Shown here: positions 53,068 through 64,000 of the stretch, in pieces
Layout: each line of letters starts with the position of its first letter
Numbering within the stretch: position 1 is the first letter of the stretch
Assembly: GCA_029448655.1 (NCBI GenBank)
Contig: JACCLO010000010.1
Location: 1,178,001-1,242,000 of the forward strand
From: Wolfiporia cocos
Taxonomy: Eukaryota > Basidiomycota > Agaricomycetes > Polyporales > Phaeolaceae
Direction of reading: 5' to 3'
Length of the DNA: 64,000 nucleotides
Notes under the pieces: model-generated
The model's database searches: none
Told to the model about the DNA's origin: nothing
Seen by the model: only the letters and a program-made list of their open reading frames with translations
Translations under genes and position numbers: made by a program

Positions 53068-53700
53068 AACCCATCCCCTGGGTGCTTGCTATTGTGAGGA
53101 CCTGCTACTATAAGGGGGTTATACATGAGTATACTGGTCCGGCTACAGTTATAGGACCTGCTTGGTATATCTACGTAGATACTAGTAGATCTACGGTCTC
53201 GCACTTTGCTGATGTCACCGATGCATTATCACAACCGGTCGAAGTTGTAAGTATGCGAACATCGGCTGACCTTTGCAGACATTGATGAACCAGAACGGCA
53301 ACACGTAAATATAGATACAATTTGGCTGCATTGCATTCACGTCACGAGTGATATATACAACGGTTGACGACAGCAACAGATATTCGTACAAAAACAGGCA
53401 GTCCTTCAAGAGGTGTATCGGCATGCAACTGCGCAGAAGCAGGGCATAATTGTCATTCTGTCAGTACTTCTGCGCTTCTATACCGAATGCTACAATGATC
53501 ATCTGATACCTACTATCAAGAATCGGCACCGGGACCTTACTTGATCCTCTTGCTAGCAGAGGACCTATCCGCTGATCCACCTCCTGCCATGGTAGATGCG
53601 CCTTGGCCGGTCGTCTTGTTCATGTTCGCCACACTGTTTATTTCCCCATGCTGGCACTTGCCTGTGGTTTTTTTCTGACCCACTCTCAGAGGGCCAAGCA
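53068..53700. other. Non-coding or unassigned sequence
   Basis: Between the palindromic array and the 3' end of the FunK1 gene. Short frames only. No family was recognised. Confidence 0.35.
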
Positions 53701-53961
53701 TTATATGGCGTCCTTCTTGCCCTGCAGAAGGAGACCTGCGAAGCCTCCGTATACGCCGTCTGAAACCTTAGTGACGATATTAGTTATGTATGCCTCCACA
53801 CTTTGGCATTCAATTACAAGCAGCATTAGAGTTGAGTAAGGATCGTAAGCCACTGGACGGATCTCCACGTGTAGATGGTAGCCGAACGATACCATGTATT
53901 TTGCACGAGTGTCCAAATCATTGATCTCCATCAAGGAATAAGCTGTAATATACAGCTGCTG

Positions 53962-54671
53962 TGTTACGGGTCTAATACCCGTTCGTATATTTCGAGTCGC
54001 GAATATAGATCGTTCTTCTGCACGTAGGCTCTTCGCCGTATGCAAGGCAAATACTCGTTAGATGCCTTCGGGTCCTAAGTGAAGTCCTTAGGAGATCGGT
54101 TAATATCCAATACGCGTTAGAGGATATAATCTGTTCAAGTGCGAGTCAAATAGAATATAGGACTCGCCTAAGTCCGAGAAGTCAGTGTGCACTTCGAGGA
54201 CTTAGTCGTTCGGTTGCTCGAGTGAGAAATACTGAGCGTAGTTTCCTACGTTTGAGAACGAGTATAAGACTTCTTGTTTATACAACAAGGTCGAGCTGAA
54301 GAGCCTCGACAGTAAGTACATTAGCTTATATACTACGTTGGGGTTTTAGGGGTCAAGTCCGTCCCAGATGTCACCGTTACTATCTACGCTATAGTACCAA
54401 ACGTTTGATAGGTATGTAGTGATATACCTGAGACGATAGATAAGAATGATGGCGGTTGAACGCCATCTATCAGCTAATAAATGTTGAACATGAAACGGTG
54501 GCAGAGTTGGATCTGCCAAAGATGAAACGCGCCCTATAGACTAGTACAACTGGGGATGCGCCCAGTAGAGTCACGAGTAGCCAGGGGAGTTGGTTGTGCA
54601 ACAAGTCCCTGTATCATATTTGCCCAGTGGTGAGTTCTGTCGATATTCGAAAAATTAAAATAACCGTAACA
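53962..54671 (-). mobile_element. Solo LTR of the Ty3/Gypsy family (710 bp), TSD TGCTG
   Basis: On the plus strand TGTTACGG...CCGTAACA, the reverse complement of the LTR at 38451, flanked by TGCTG at 53957-53961 and 54672-54676. It interrupts the last exon of the FunK1 gene. CpGs are mostly retained, so it is fairly young. Confidence 0.95.
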
Positions 54672-54829
54672 TGCTGTCCCGGAGTCGTCCCTTCTTCCAC
54701 CGCCATGCCGTCGACCGCGACAACAGCCTTGTAAAAGACAAAGTAGGTCGCGATTCACCGAACCGATTCAATATCATGCAGCAGTAGGGGATGGATCCCT
54801 GATCACCAGCAGCATCCTGGGGGACACTA

Positions 54830-55511
54830 GTAGAGTTTCAGTGCCACAGATGCATCTTTAGAGACACCACAGATGCATCTGGGGCACTCTAAGTCATCAT
54901 AATTAGGTGCCCGTTAGTACCAAAATAAAGCATCGCAAGCCGGGAATCGAACCAGGAACCATGAGACCTCGGCGAAACAGCAGCTGAAACCACTCAGCTA
55001 AAGTGGTTAGTGAAAGGAAGGTCTTGTGCAAATATATATTCAGTAGTTGATATAATAACGGTTGTAAAAAATTTAACATTCTGCTCATATGTCAGTAAGC
55101 TCAAGTGTTCCTTGAACTCAGAATGCATCTCTTTATTAATGTATCCCACAACCCATATGTATCTGCAATGAGGTAAGGATGCTGTCATAAATTACCTACA
55201 GGGCAATATGGGAACATTGCGGTGTGACTTGACAATTAACAGCTACGGCGATGAAAGGACATTAAATTAATCATATTGACAAGTATGTGACCGGATACCA
55301 AGACCATTTGGCAAAGTGGTACAGGTTGCAACTTCACTAATCACTAATCCCAGGTCAAGTGTTCGAACCCTGCACAGGTATTTCTTGTGCAGATGCATCT
55401 TATTTTATTCAGATGCATCTATGCAGCGCGCTTGGGTGTTAAGATTGCTTAGAGAGCCTCAGATGCATCTGCGGTGTCTCTAAAGATGCATCTCCGGCAC
55501 TGAAGTCCCTC
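54830..55511. mobile_element. TIR element (about 680 bp) holding tRNA-like sequences
   Basis: Terminal inverted repeats of about 65 bp: cagtgccacagatgcatctttagagacaccacagatgcatct on the left is matched in inverse on the right. Both arms carry agatgcatct subrepeats. The flanks show GACACTA at 54823-54829 and 55512-55518 (an 8th base differs), fitting a hAT-type duplication. Inside, a tRNA-like block lies on the minus strand (B box ggttcgattcc, A box tagctgagtgg, 54940-55010) and another, unrelated in sequence, on the plus strand (A-like tggcaaagtgg, B box gttcgaaccc, 55305-55385). There is no transposase. It is inserted in the FunK1 gene. Confidence 0.7.
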
Positions 55512-57340
55512 GACACTATGCTTCTCCTTGGTCTCTTTGGTACATAAGATTTTCTTATTCTGTTTCAGGACCTTCTCCTTGTCAACGGGACGCGGTGGTA
55601 GGAACAGGTACTCCTGCTTGTCAACTTCTACTGCCGTGAAGTAGGCGGTGCCCTACATCATATATAAGCGTATAAGTCAACGCAATATCTATCATGCAGG
55701 ATAATATCGCTCACCGTGCGTATCTCATGCACACCCGCATGCTATTTGAGGCTCACGTATTCCCAGTCTGCAAGCTCGACACGTTCCCCGTATAGAAGCG
55801 AATTACCGAGACTCACGTCACGATGTACCCATCCAAGCCCGTGTACAATTTGCAAGACTAGACATCATGAAGAAAGTTAGCATCGGTAGAACACAGCAGC
55901 CAGTGGACGTACCGAGCATAGCAGTTGAACACGCTTTCAGGCCCTTTTTACTCGACGTCTCGCAATAGAGCGGATCACAGACCTCTTTGTATACGATACG
56001 ATAGTGATACTTCGGAGGATATCTCCCGATTTCAAGGCGGACAGCAACGGTATGATCCAGACTGCGATGGTCGCTTTGCCAGATCTCGAAGGCCGCAAGC
56101 TGTCCTTCTGGGAAGTGGAAAGATGCTCAGGCAAAAGGCTAGGAAACTTGTAGATGTCAAAGGAACGGCATTTCCATTCTTTGCCAAGTCTTTTCCCCGC
56201 ACCATGACTTTTCGAGTATGGTCATGGACACCAGGTGAAATCTCGACGTCGCCGTGATAGAGAACGGTCAGAGAATAATCCTCCAGCCAGTCTTCATTGC
56301 CATTTTTAATAAGATGAGGGTCCTCTTCATGGATATTTCTATCCGCTTCATGTCGCTCTCTATCCGCTATAATCAGTTGAGCGATAATATCGCCCTCCTA
56401 CCTGCGATCCTCATCTCTCCAAGAATCTCTGATGATGACCTCAGGCTCTCCCTCGCGCACTTGACCGTTCTCGATCCGCCGCGCGGCGAACACGCGGGTA
56501 CACCTACCATGCAAATCATTTTCTGCACCGTCTGAAAGAACCCTTGTGGTACGGTATGTTGCCGACCTCTTACTTTCTTGGTCATATACCGTGATGTCGT
56601 AAATAGGTGTATTGTTATAACCTCTGCGCGGGACATCGCTGTCTTTGACGAGGCGGATCGATGGGCCCCAGCAGAGATCAGACTCTCTTCTGTAGAGCAA
56701 AGCCAGGAAGACCCCGGTGAAGGTCTCGCAATCCTGTTACCGAATTAGTATACAGTCTTGCGCATGAATGAAGGAACGCCTCACAGATATGAATCGGAAC
56801 GACTCTGAGACCACAAAGTCTGCATGACCGAGGAAATATAGTCGCATATCGTTGTCTTCAATCGTGAAGCCCAAAACGAATCTCCTGGATGGATCGTTAC
56901 GCATATATACAATGGTGCATCGACCATATTATCTTGCGTACACCCTGTTATCAAAGATTAGCATCTCGTGATATCACACTAAATCAGGTACTCACGTCAT
57001 CGCGACTCCACACTTGATCTTTCTTATACTCGCTGACAACGGCGATATCGCTCCAGCGATACCTTCCATAGCTGTTGTCATTGGCTTGTAAGGACTGAGC
57101 GTCGGCCCTCAACAGGTATCCATCTGGGCGAGGAATAGTGTATCGCGTGTCCCCCACCGGGGAGGAATTTGGGACTGAGGCAGGCTAACCGTGTACAGCG
57201 CGTTTTTCGGTCTGCGCAGAAGTGGAGAGTCGGTGGCCAACGCCACACCGGCTTGATCGATCACGTGTGATTCGCGCCCCCCACGCGTTTCTTGATGTCT
57301 TGGCAAGCGGGGCGGTGTGGCACACACAAGAGACAGCCTC

Positions 57341-58159
57341 ATGTTAGTCGATCTGAAGCAACGATCTGCATATGCCGCTCTGTATCTGTATTGCGTGCAC
57401 TCTCGTCGCACATGCCTAAATCACAGCATCCAGTTCTCGCATTCGGCGGTGAGGGCATATAGCATTTGCCATGCCGCTCAAAGAGAGAGCGGCACGTTTA
57501 TGTGTTCTTTGTGCATAGGACGCAATAAAAGATCGGATTTTATGATGCAAAAGTCTATTGCCCTTGGTGAAACCATAGAGACAACGGAATATGGACGCTA
57601 CACTGTGGACAAACCATCGACGCGCCATGCGTGCTCATAGTCCGTGTCACTGCCTTCGGCTATCGTGAGAGTCACTTCCTACGCGAAGCTTCACCATCAT
57701 TACCACTTCCCTTCATCCTCGGTACCGTCAAAGGTTGGCGGGCAATCATATCGTTGCTCAAACACTCCTGTGCTTTCATCAAGCAAGACGTCCCCCATTT
57801 GGTTTTCGACCCAGGGTAAGCCACCCTCTCCGCCATTACCGGCACACACCATGACGACTCTTTACGATACATAACCGAAGTACGACCCCTAACACCACCT
57901 TACTCTTTGTTACGATACTCTTTACTTCCACTGTGGCTCTCGTTAGCTGCCATTTACTTAGGATACTGACTGCGGGGTATAAATGGTTGTCTCTCTCTCT
58001 CTCAGCTACAACGTGACTACGTATCAACGTTCATGTCGGCTTCCCTGATCTCCTTCTGACCAGATGTTTCCGAAGACCCAAGCTCCTTCTCTCTCTGCTC
58101 TACGTCAGGCGCGCCCACCTCGTCCTGGGCAGCAACGTCGCACTCACATACCGTCCAGC
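57341..58159. other. Intergenic region between two FunK1 genes
   Basis: Open frames are short and without domains. A ctctctctctctct run occurs near 57990. Nothing else recognised. Confidence 0.35.
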
Positions 58160-59690
58160 CTGCGCTTGGTGGCAGTGTTGACTTTTCGGCTCATCGAGAA
58201 CTACCTTGCAGCCGGAATTGAATGATCCGATCGTGCGCATGATCCCAGAGCCCGTTGGTAGTAATTGTTCCAGGTATCCAAGCATACGCGGCCCTCGGCC
58301 GATAAACAATGATATCCCGATATCCTTCAAGCATTCTGGTAGGCATCCACTAGTTTACAGCTTGATGAGTCCTTGTATTCGGTACCTGCAAAGGGGCCGA
58401 TCCTCATCGAAAGGAGCAGGCAGAGACGATTCATGCCGCTCAGAGCAGATAAGTGAGAGTACAGAATATTGACCTGGGTCTGTGAGATGACGTCCTTCCG
58501 TGTCCTGGGTATGATTTGGTGCCCCAGGCCTAATACAGACATCGCCACTGTGTGTAACGGCCATCAGAATGGGTCTGAAGGATGGTGTGCAGATGTCAGC
58601 CGACCTCATACAACTGGCATCAATCCAGTAATCTTCGGCATCGAATTCCGCGTCACTACCGCGTGTCACCGTCTATGACGAGCTTATGGCGGATTCGCGA
58701 CCGATGTCTGACTTTTCGCTGTACATGCAGGCCGGAAGGATGTGGATCGCAGAGTCACATTCCGAATGGGTGATCAGTAGCGTTCCTCCGCGGCATAGAG
58801 CGACAAACGCTGACATAGTCCACAGCTTCGGAGACCCACAACTTCGAATGGCTGGGATATACATGTGAAGACTCAGCCTCAGCTCCGTGTCTTCGACTGC
58901 GATCCCAGTTGCGAAGCGTCTAGATGCATCCCTGACCATGCAACAGCGTGGCGACCGCACAATCCCGTGCGCGATCTAGATGAAGATGATGACTATTGAT
59001 GTGTTCGAGGGTAGTCAGATGGTGCTATTATGCAGCTGCGATGGGACAAAGTCATGTTCTCTCTGGCACTCTATCGGGATGGCGATGTCGTACCAGTAAG
59101 GCTGCAGATCTCTAGAGGCTGCTCGCAGCTGGTGTACTGAGAATCAATAGGACGCGACACCAAGTAAGTGTCTGGCTAGAACTCTTTGAGCCATTTTTAA
59201 TATCATAGCTATGACGGCAGACAGCAGCTCGAATGTGGTGGCCTCATACATGACTGAGCTGTGCGTGCTGTGTCTGAGGACTGAAGTTCTGGAGTGATTC
59301 CGGTAGAATTCGGTTTCAAATATTGATCAACTGGCCTTGAAACTGTTCAAAATGGTTTGAGCGAAGCCAGCACCCACAGAAGGCAGCATAGAGTCGAGAA
59401 AGAATGTCATTGGTGTCATAGGCATGAACTCGGGTAGCATCGCGAGTTCCATTCTACGATTGTCCTGCGTCAGCAGGATACGAGAAACTGATAATTTATT
59501 TCGAGCTATGGCGCGCGTCTGCGGAGATAGAGAGGGAGAATGTAAGATGTTGAGATTTAGTGTCAGTGAGTCTGTAGGTATGGATGAAGCAGTACTTGTC
59601 GGTGCGAGCGTCAGTCTCGGTGGGCTCAGACGGCATGAGTCAAGCCGTGCGAAGACCAAAACCAGACAGAAGTGGCAGAATACTTTCTAG
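58160..59690 (-). pseudogene. Second FunK1-like kinase, degraded
   Basis: On the minus strand WYDIAIPIECQRE (about 59075) and MVRDASRRFATGIAVEDTELRL (read in part, about 58900) match the same two stretches of the neighbouring FunK1 gene. Directly afterwards the similarity (SKLWVSEAVDYVS) continues in another frame, i.e. a frameshift or unrecognised mini-intron. TRGSDAEFDAEDYWIDAS (58650) follows, but no HRD catalytic loop was found. It probably arose by tandem duplication of the kinase gene and then decayed. Confidence 0.5.
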
Positions 59691-60131
59691 AAAGTCAAGA
59701 CCGTTAACGTACTCTCGTCTTCGTTCACAATGCGCCGCCCATCCTGCATGATTTTTAGCAAGGTATCATACCCCTACAGCTATTCAAGCCAGCTCGTGCC
59801 GGACGCTAGGATCGGTACGCTGATATTGGCATGAGCTTTGACCGAGTAGGATTTCGCCCTTGGTGCAACAAGCCTGACTGCTGCTCCTTCCGCTGTGAAG
59901 GTACATTACCATCAACGCAACAGTGTCCGAATGCAAGTATCATGCTCGATACATGACTGCCTGCACAGGCGTCAATACAGTGAGGCAGAGTGAACATGCC
60001 AAATAAAGTAGAATGACAGGAGAGGACTTACCAAAGCGCGTGAACTATATGGGGTCGTGATGGGTATAGCTCCATTTACAACATTGGAAGATAGAGGTGA
60101 GGGTAGCGATGCTGTCGTATGCTGTCTTTGA
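59691..60131. other. 3' flank of LCL3, no gene recognised
   Basis: About 440 bp without recognisable coding or repeat features. Confidence 0.4.
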
Positions 60132-61549
60132 CTAGCGTTTGACGACGTCAAGGATCCGTTGGATCCAGCCAGGCTTCGACTTGCGTCTGGTCCGTGTACG
60201 CGGCTGACTAGCGGGAGGAGGTGGCTCTTCGCTGTCGGCGCCGGCAGCAGCGTATCGCCGCTTGTACTCCGCAGGCGATTCTCCCGTGATGCCATACTTC
60301 CACATGCCCCGCTGCGCGGCCCTGCATTGACCACGTCAGATTTCCGTGTGCAGATGCGAGGAAAATGAACGTACTGTGCTTCAGCTTGGAGGCGCAGGAA
60401 CTCGCCCTTTCCCCACCGCCCATACTCCGCGCCCGATTGCTCGTAAGTTTCGACCCACCCTGCGCGGAGCATCTCGAGGGACACGCATTTGCCGGAGAAT
60501 AGAATTCCAGGAAGAATGCGCGGTTTCAGGTGCGCGAATGCGACCTAATACGGTGCATACAGTTAGATCTTGTGACATCTCGCCAGCCTGTGAGTTCCTT
60601 ACGATCCGGCCGTATTGGTCTCTCCGAAGAAGCTGGCAGTAGACCGTCTTGCCCTCAACTTCATTCTTGAGCCACGCAAGACTCTCCTCGGAGAATGCTT
60701 GTGCTGGACGCCCAAAATGTGCTGCCTACGCGTGTGTACCGGTATAACTAATAGATATATGCATGTATGATATGCAGACACATACCTCGGGCGCATCAAC
60801 ACCAGCGAGACGAATGTGGACCGTCTGATCCTTGAGATCTAAGCACAATGTTAGCTAACCAACGTTATAGGCAAGTCCAAGCAGAATACCATACCTCTTA
60901 CACGAGATGGTACGAATCGCCACTTCAGCGGCCATCTCCAACCGACGCCAGGAGTGTGATACAGTCGGAAATTATCTGCATCTCCCACACTGAATGAGTA
61001 TGTCAGCAAGCTCAGACACATCAGGGAAAGCTAGAGCGCTGAGAGATCGGCTATTTCGATGATTCTACACTGGGGAAGTTGCATCTTCGATCGATTCGGC
61101 CACAGCGTACTAGTACTGCTCACCAAGCATCATCAAGCGCAGTTTGGCGGGACTCATATGTCGAAGTACAACACATGGGACACATGCACAACGCAGGATA
61201 GACCAGACTCAATCACTGACCTTGTCACACTTCCCTTGATCCATCGCCTCTTCGCAAGCATCTCCGGAGTGACCCACTCGGCGTTTGGTATACGCCTCAC
61301 ATATCTAGAGTATATGCAGACGAGTCCTAGCGTTGTAGCAGATCCAAGACAGAATGCCGATATAGCGAGGAGTTGAGGCGGTAATGTTGCAGATCCAGCT
61401 TGAGCATTGACATTGCCGCCAACAAGGGCACGAACGCTTGCAGGAAACCAATTTACTGGAGCTTGGTCTGGATGCGCTGCAGACTCGTCAGACGTACCCC
61501 AGGGCCATTTCGATAAAGTCATGAATCGTGATTTCTTGCTGCAAGGCAA
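60132..61549 (-). CDS. LCL3: Probable endonuclease LCL3 (membrane-anchored SNase domain)
   Basis: The first ATG is at 61549; an alternative, MTLSKWPWG, is at 61522. The N-terminal region has one transmembrane segment ([20 protein letters not shown]) followed by [10 protein letters not shown]. Then come [13 protein letters not shown], the SNase core [12 protein letters not shown] with the metal-binding Asp, [48 protein letters not shown] and, after a further intron, [19 protein letters not shown] and a basic tail ending in TAG (60132-60134). This order is that of fungal LCL3 proteins, predicted single-pass membrane nucleases. The key SNase motifs are intact. It is divergently paired with TAH18. 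Confidence 0.88.
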
Positions 61550-61882
61550 GCGGGACGTCGAGTGATCCTGGATGTATAGATTGGCGGGGACGGATTAGCG
61601 CTGGTCATCTTCTTCGTCACGTGCACCAGTCATTATGATGCTACAGATCTGTTCATCGCGCGCAGGACGGAGAAAAACCTGTTTCATAGCGTCTGGAATG
61701 TATTCAATAACACCTCTTCTGAGCATATTCCAGCTCACTTCAAAATGGTGCTCAATTCGCATCGGGTAACCACGCGAGATTGGTAGGCACACGAGATTGG
61801 CGCCGAAGTGACAATCAAGCGCCATTCAATCGAAGCTGTTATCTGATAACGATTTACTGTCGTCCGCCGCTTTCACCTTCAT
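61550..61882. promoter_or_regulatory. Shared divergent promoter region, LCL3 / TAH18
   Basis: 333 bp separate the two start codons. No clear TATA box is seen, as is usual for housekeeping fungal genes. The gattggcgcc and gataacgatt segments near the TAH18 side are not assigned. Confidence 0.5.
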
Positions 61883-64000
61883 ATGTCTGTAGATCTCGAA
61901 CATGAGCCAGCACGGACGCTTACCGTCCTTTATGCCACGGAAACTGGTACAGCCCAAGAAGTTGCAGATCGCGTCGCCGCTCGATGTCGACGTATACACG
62001 TCCGAGCCCGCGTGCTTAGCATGGAGGACTACTCTCCGGTGAGTGAGCTGCTCGAGTCCGCGATCCGCATAGTGATGTTAGTTGCTCTTGGCGCACCAGG
62101 AAGAGCTGATAAACGAGAGCTTGGTTATATTCTCTGTAGCGACAACGGGCTCGGGAAAGGAACCTCGTGCGATGACAAATCTGTGGAATCTGTTGCTGCG
62201 TTCCGATCTACCCGATGATCTCTTCGAAGACCTCGACTTTGCCATCTTTGGTCTCGGCGACACAGCATATGAGAAGTTCTGCTGGCCTGCCAAGCTTCTC
62301 TCGCGCCGTCTCGTAAGTCTCGGCGCCACCGAAATATGTGCGCGCGGTGAAGGAGACGAACAGCACCAACTTGGGTTCGTACTGCGTTATACCAATACGA
62401 AGTAGAATCTGACTTGTTCACATAGGATAGACGGAGCATTTCAGCCATGGCTCAGGAATCTCTCGGATGCTATCTTACAACTATATCCACTGCCGTCAGG
62501 TGTCACCGTTTTCCCGGAAGACAGCCTTCCACCCCCTCGAGTTTCGGTTACAGATACAGCGATGAGGTCTCATATGAAATGCGAAGAATGCATGTCAAAG
62601 GATAACGGGTACTTTACAGCTACAGTAGAGTGCAACCGCCGCATCACCGCAGCAGACTGGTACCAGGACGTCCGGCATTTTGAACTTGATTTTGAAGATG
62701 AGATTGGGTATGAATCCTATTTTAAATTCCGTTCTGATACAATATTCGAGCTTACTGGATGTATCTGTTTAGTTATGAACCGGGGGACATTGCTGTCATT
62801 CATCCTGAAGTCCCTGCCGAAGATGTTGATGCATTCCTGACGACTATAAGCTACGCGAATTCTGCCGATGATGCCATTGCCATCACGCATGTCTTGCAAG
62901 GTAATGGGAAATATCACACTGCTAGAACACATGTCTAAACCATTCCAGATCAGACCTTGCCTAACCATCTTCCACCCGTAACAACATTGCGTGCTTTGTT
63001 CACGCGATATCTCGACATCACCGCAGTCCCGCGGCGCTCTTTCTTTGGATTGTTACGACATTTCGTAACAGAAGAGCTCGAGCGCGAAAAGTTAGACGAA
63101 TTCATGAGTGACGAGGGCGCAGTAAGTCAGAATTTCACTCAAGATGACTATATGTTGCCGCAACTTCTTAGTATTGACCTGTGAGATCATTACTGCGCGC
63201 CGTAGGACGAACTGTACGAATATTGTCAACGCCCTCACCGGATGATCCGCGAGGTGCTAGAGGAGTTTCGTTCTGCGCGCATCCCGCGCGAGTACATATT
63301 TGACCTTTTTCCTCCCCTGCGTCCACGCCAATTCTCCATAGCCAGTTCCGTTAAGGTATGTTCTTCACTTACTTTTAAGTTCATAATCAGACGCTCCGCA
63401 GCGCCACAAACGCCAGGTGCACTTGTGTGTCGCGATCGTGCAATACCGGACGATGCTGAAGATTCCTAGAAAGGGCATCTGCACAGACTACATGGCACGC
63501 CTGCGACCAGGTTTGCGTCTAGATCCCACGTTTCTATGACTCGCAGACTCATCGCGTCCAAGGTGACAAGCTACCCGTTGGCTTCCGCAAAGGGCTGTTC
63601 AAACTGCCCGAGGATATCACGACTCCCATCGTCTGTGTCGGGCCCGGCACGGGCGTCGCCCCAATGCGCGCAATCATCGAGGACCGCACTTCCCAGGGTG
63701 CTGCGAGTGAGTGGCTCGACCATGCCTGATAGCCATACGACTGGCGTATCCTAATTCTGGACTGATCTTAGATAACACTCTTTACTTCGGCTGCCGCTCG
63801 GCCTCGAAGGATCAGCACTACGGCGACGAATGGACCGACTACGCTGCGCGCGGCCTGCTGACGTACCGGGTTGCGTTTTCGCGGGACGGGCCTGAGGGAG
63901 TACCCCGCATGTATGTCCAGCACCTCATGCAGGAAGACGCCGAAAGAGTGTGGGAGCTGCTCGGTGTGCAGGGAGGATGGGTATTCATATCTGGGTAAGG
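61883..64000 (+). CDS. TAH18: NADPH-dependent diflavin reductase TAH18 (5' part)
   Basis: The ATG at 61883 opens MSVDLEHEPARTLTVLYATETGTAQEVADRV (written in part), the FMN-binding loop of a flavodoxin domain. After a short intron (62039 to about 62098) FSVATTGSGKEP and FAIFGLGDTAYEKF continue it. The connecting/FAD domain includes YEPGDIAVIHPE, PRRSFFGLLRHF and PRQFSIASS (the RxxS FAD motif). The NADPH domain starts with VCVGPGTGVAPMRAII and FGCRSASKDQHYGDEW. The window ends in YVQHLMQEDAERVWELL...FISG followed by gtaag. The protein passes electrons from NADPH to Dre2 for cytosolic iron-sulfur cluster assembly. At least eight small introns; no defect was seen. The C-terminal end lies outside. 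Confidence 0.92.

Larger units (their letters stand above)
53701..57340 (-). pseudogene. FunK1-type fungal protein kinase, split by two transposons
   Basis: Read on the minus strand: WSDIAVV near 57040, then RNDPSRRFVLGFTIEDNDMR (about 56890), RTTRVLSDGAENDLHGRCTR (about 56550), YHGDVEISPG (about 56240), the catalytic loop HGLGWVHRD (about 55830), LADWEY, and GTAYFTAVEVDKQEYLFLPP (about 55640). These match the FunK1 family of Agaricomycetes, whose substrates are mostly unknown. The chain is then cut by the TIR element 54830-55511, resumes with HPLLLHDIESV (about 54765) and a TGA where Trp is expected, is cut again by the solo LTR 53962-54671, and ends with LYITAYSLMEINDLDTRAKY ... LLLQGKKDAI at 53701. 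The exact N-terminus (near 57.3 kb) is not resolved. It is dead in its present form. Confidence 0.8.

Noticed and set aside
53068..53300. C-terminal DUF6698 exon (VIHEYTGPATV)
   Set aside because: Only a short, weak resemblance and no supporting splice pattern.
54930..55010. tRNA gene candidate (minus) with A and B boxes
   Set aside because: The acceptor strands do not pair and the T-stem has a mismatch; it lies inside a TIR element, so it was called tRNA-like.

Overview
The window looks like nuclear DNA of a basidiomycete fungus, most likely an agaricomycete. The genes carry many short (50-75 bp) GT-AG introns. Gene content is typical of that class: FunK1 protein kinases, a DUF6698-like protein, a relic of a Tet/JBP-like 2-oxoglutarate oxygenase, LCL3 and TAH18. 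All assignments rest on reading the sequence; no database search was run.

Layout. 1-8.6 kb is repeat-rich: two LTR families, a Tc1/mariner transposase scrap, a tRNA-derived SINE-like copy and a 610-bp MITE with an 8-bp target duplication. 9.0-25.8 kb is a gene island holding a small conserved-looking protein, a Ser/Thr-rich GPI-type surface protein, a RING-containing SNF2 ATPase of the Rad5/Uls1 group (minus), a secreted beta-lactamase-like serine hydrolase (minus), a C2H2-type zinc-finger protein with tandemly duplicated exons, and a second SNF2 ATPase with a C-terminal PHD finger. 26-38.4 kb is a CpG-poor graveyard of solo LTRs inserted into one another and into gene relics. The best relic is a Tet/JBP-like dioxygenase on the minus strand, cut by at least two LTR insertion events whose target duplications can still be read. 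38.45-46.9 kb is a nearly intact Ty3/Gypsy chromovirus-type element with 707/708-bp LTRs, Gag, a Pol that carries a dUTPase between protease and reverse transcriptase, a chromodomain integrase, and an additional overlapping 3' ORF with two zinc knuckles. 46.9-49.7 kb is tandem-repeat DNA. 49.8-53.1 kb has a solo LTR, a broken DUF6698-like gene, a head-to-head pair of SINE-like copies and a palindromic 31-bp satellite. 53.7-59.7 kb holds two FunK1 kinase genes; the first is split by a solo LTR and by a TIR element. 60.1-64 kb is a conserved divergent gene pair: LCL3 (minus) and TAH18 (plus, cut by the window end).

The main points of interest are in the Ty3/Gypsy element: the PR-dUTPase-RT order, a predicted self-primed reverse transcription signal (an 11-nt primer-binding site complementary to the predicted 5' end of its own RNA), a candidate -1 frameshift site, and long open frames overlapping both gag and pol. 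Around it, target-site duplications (TATGG, CTGAA, CACAG, GAATA, TGCTG, CTCTG, CTCAT, CCCAC, GGTAT, ATACC, GGATG) allow the order of insertions to be reconstructed.
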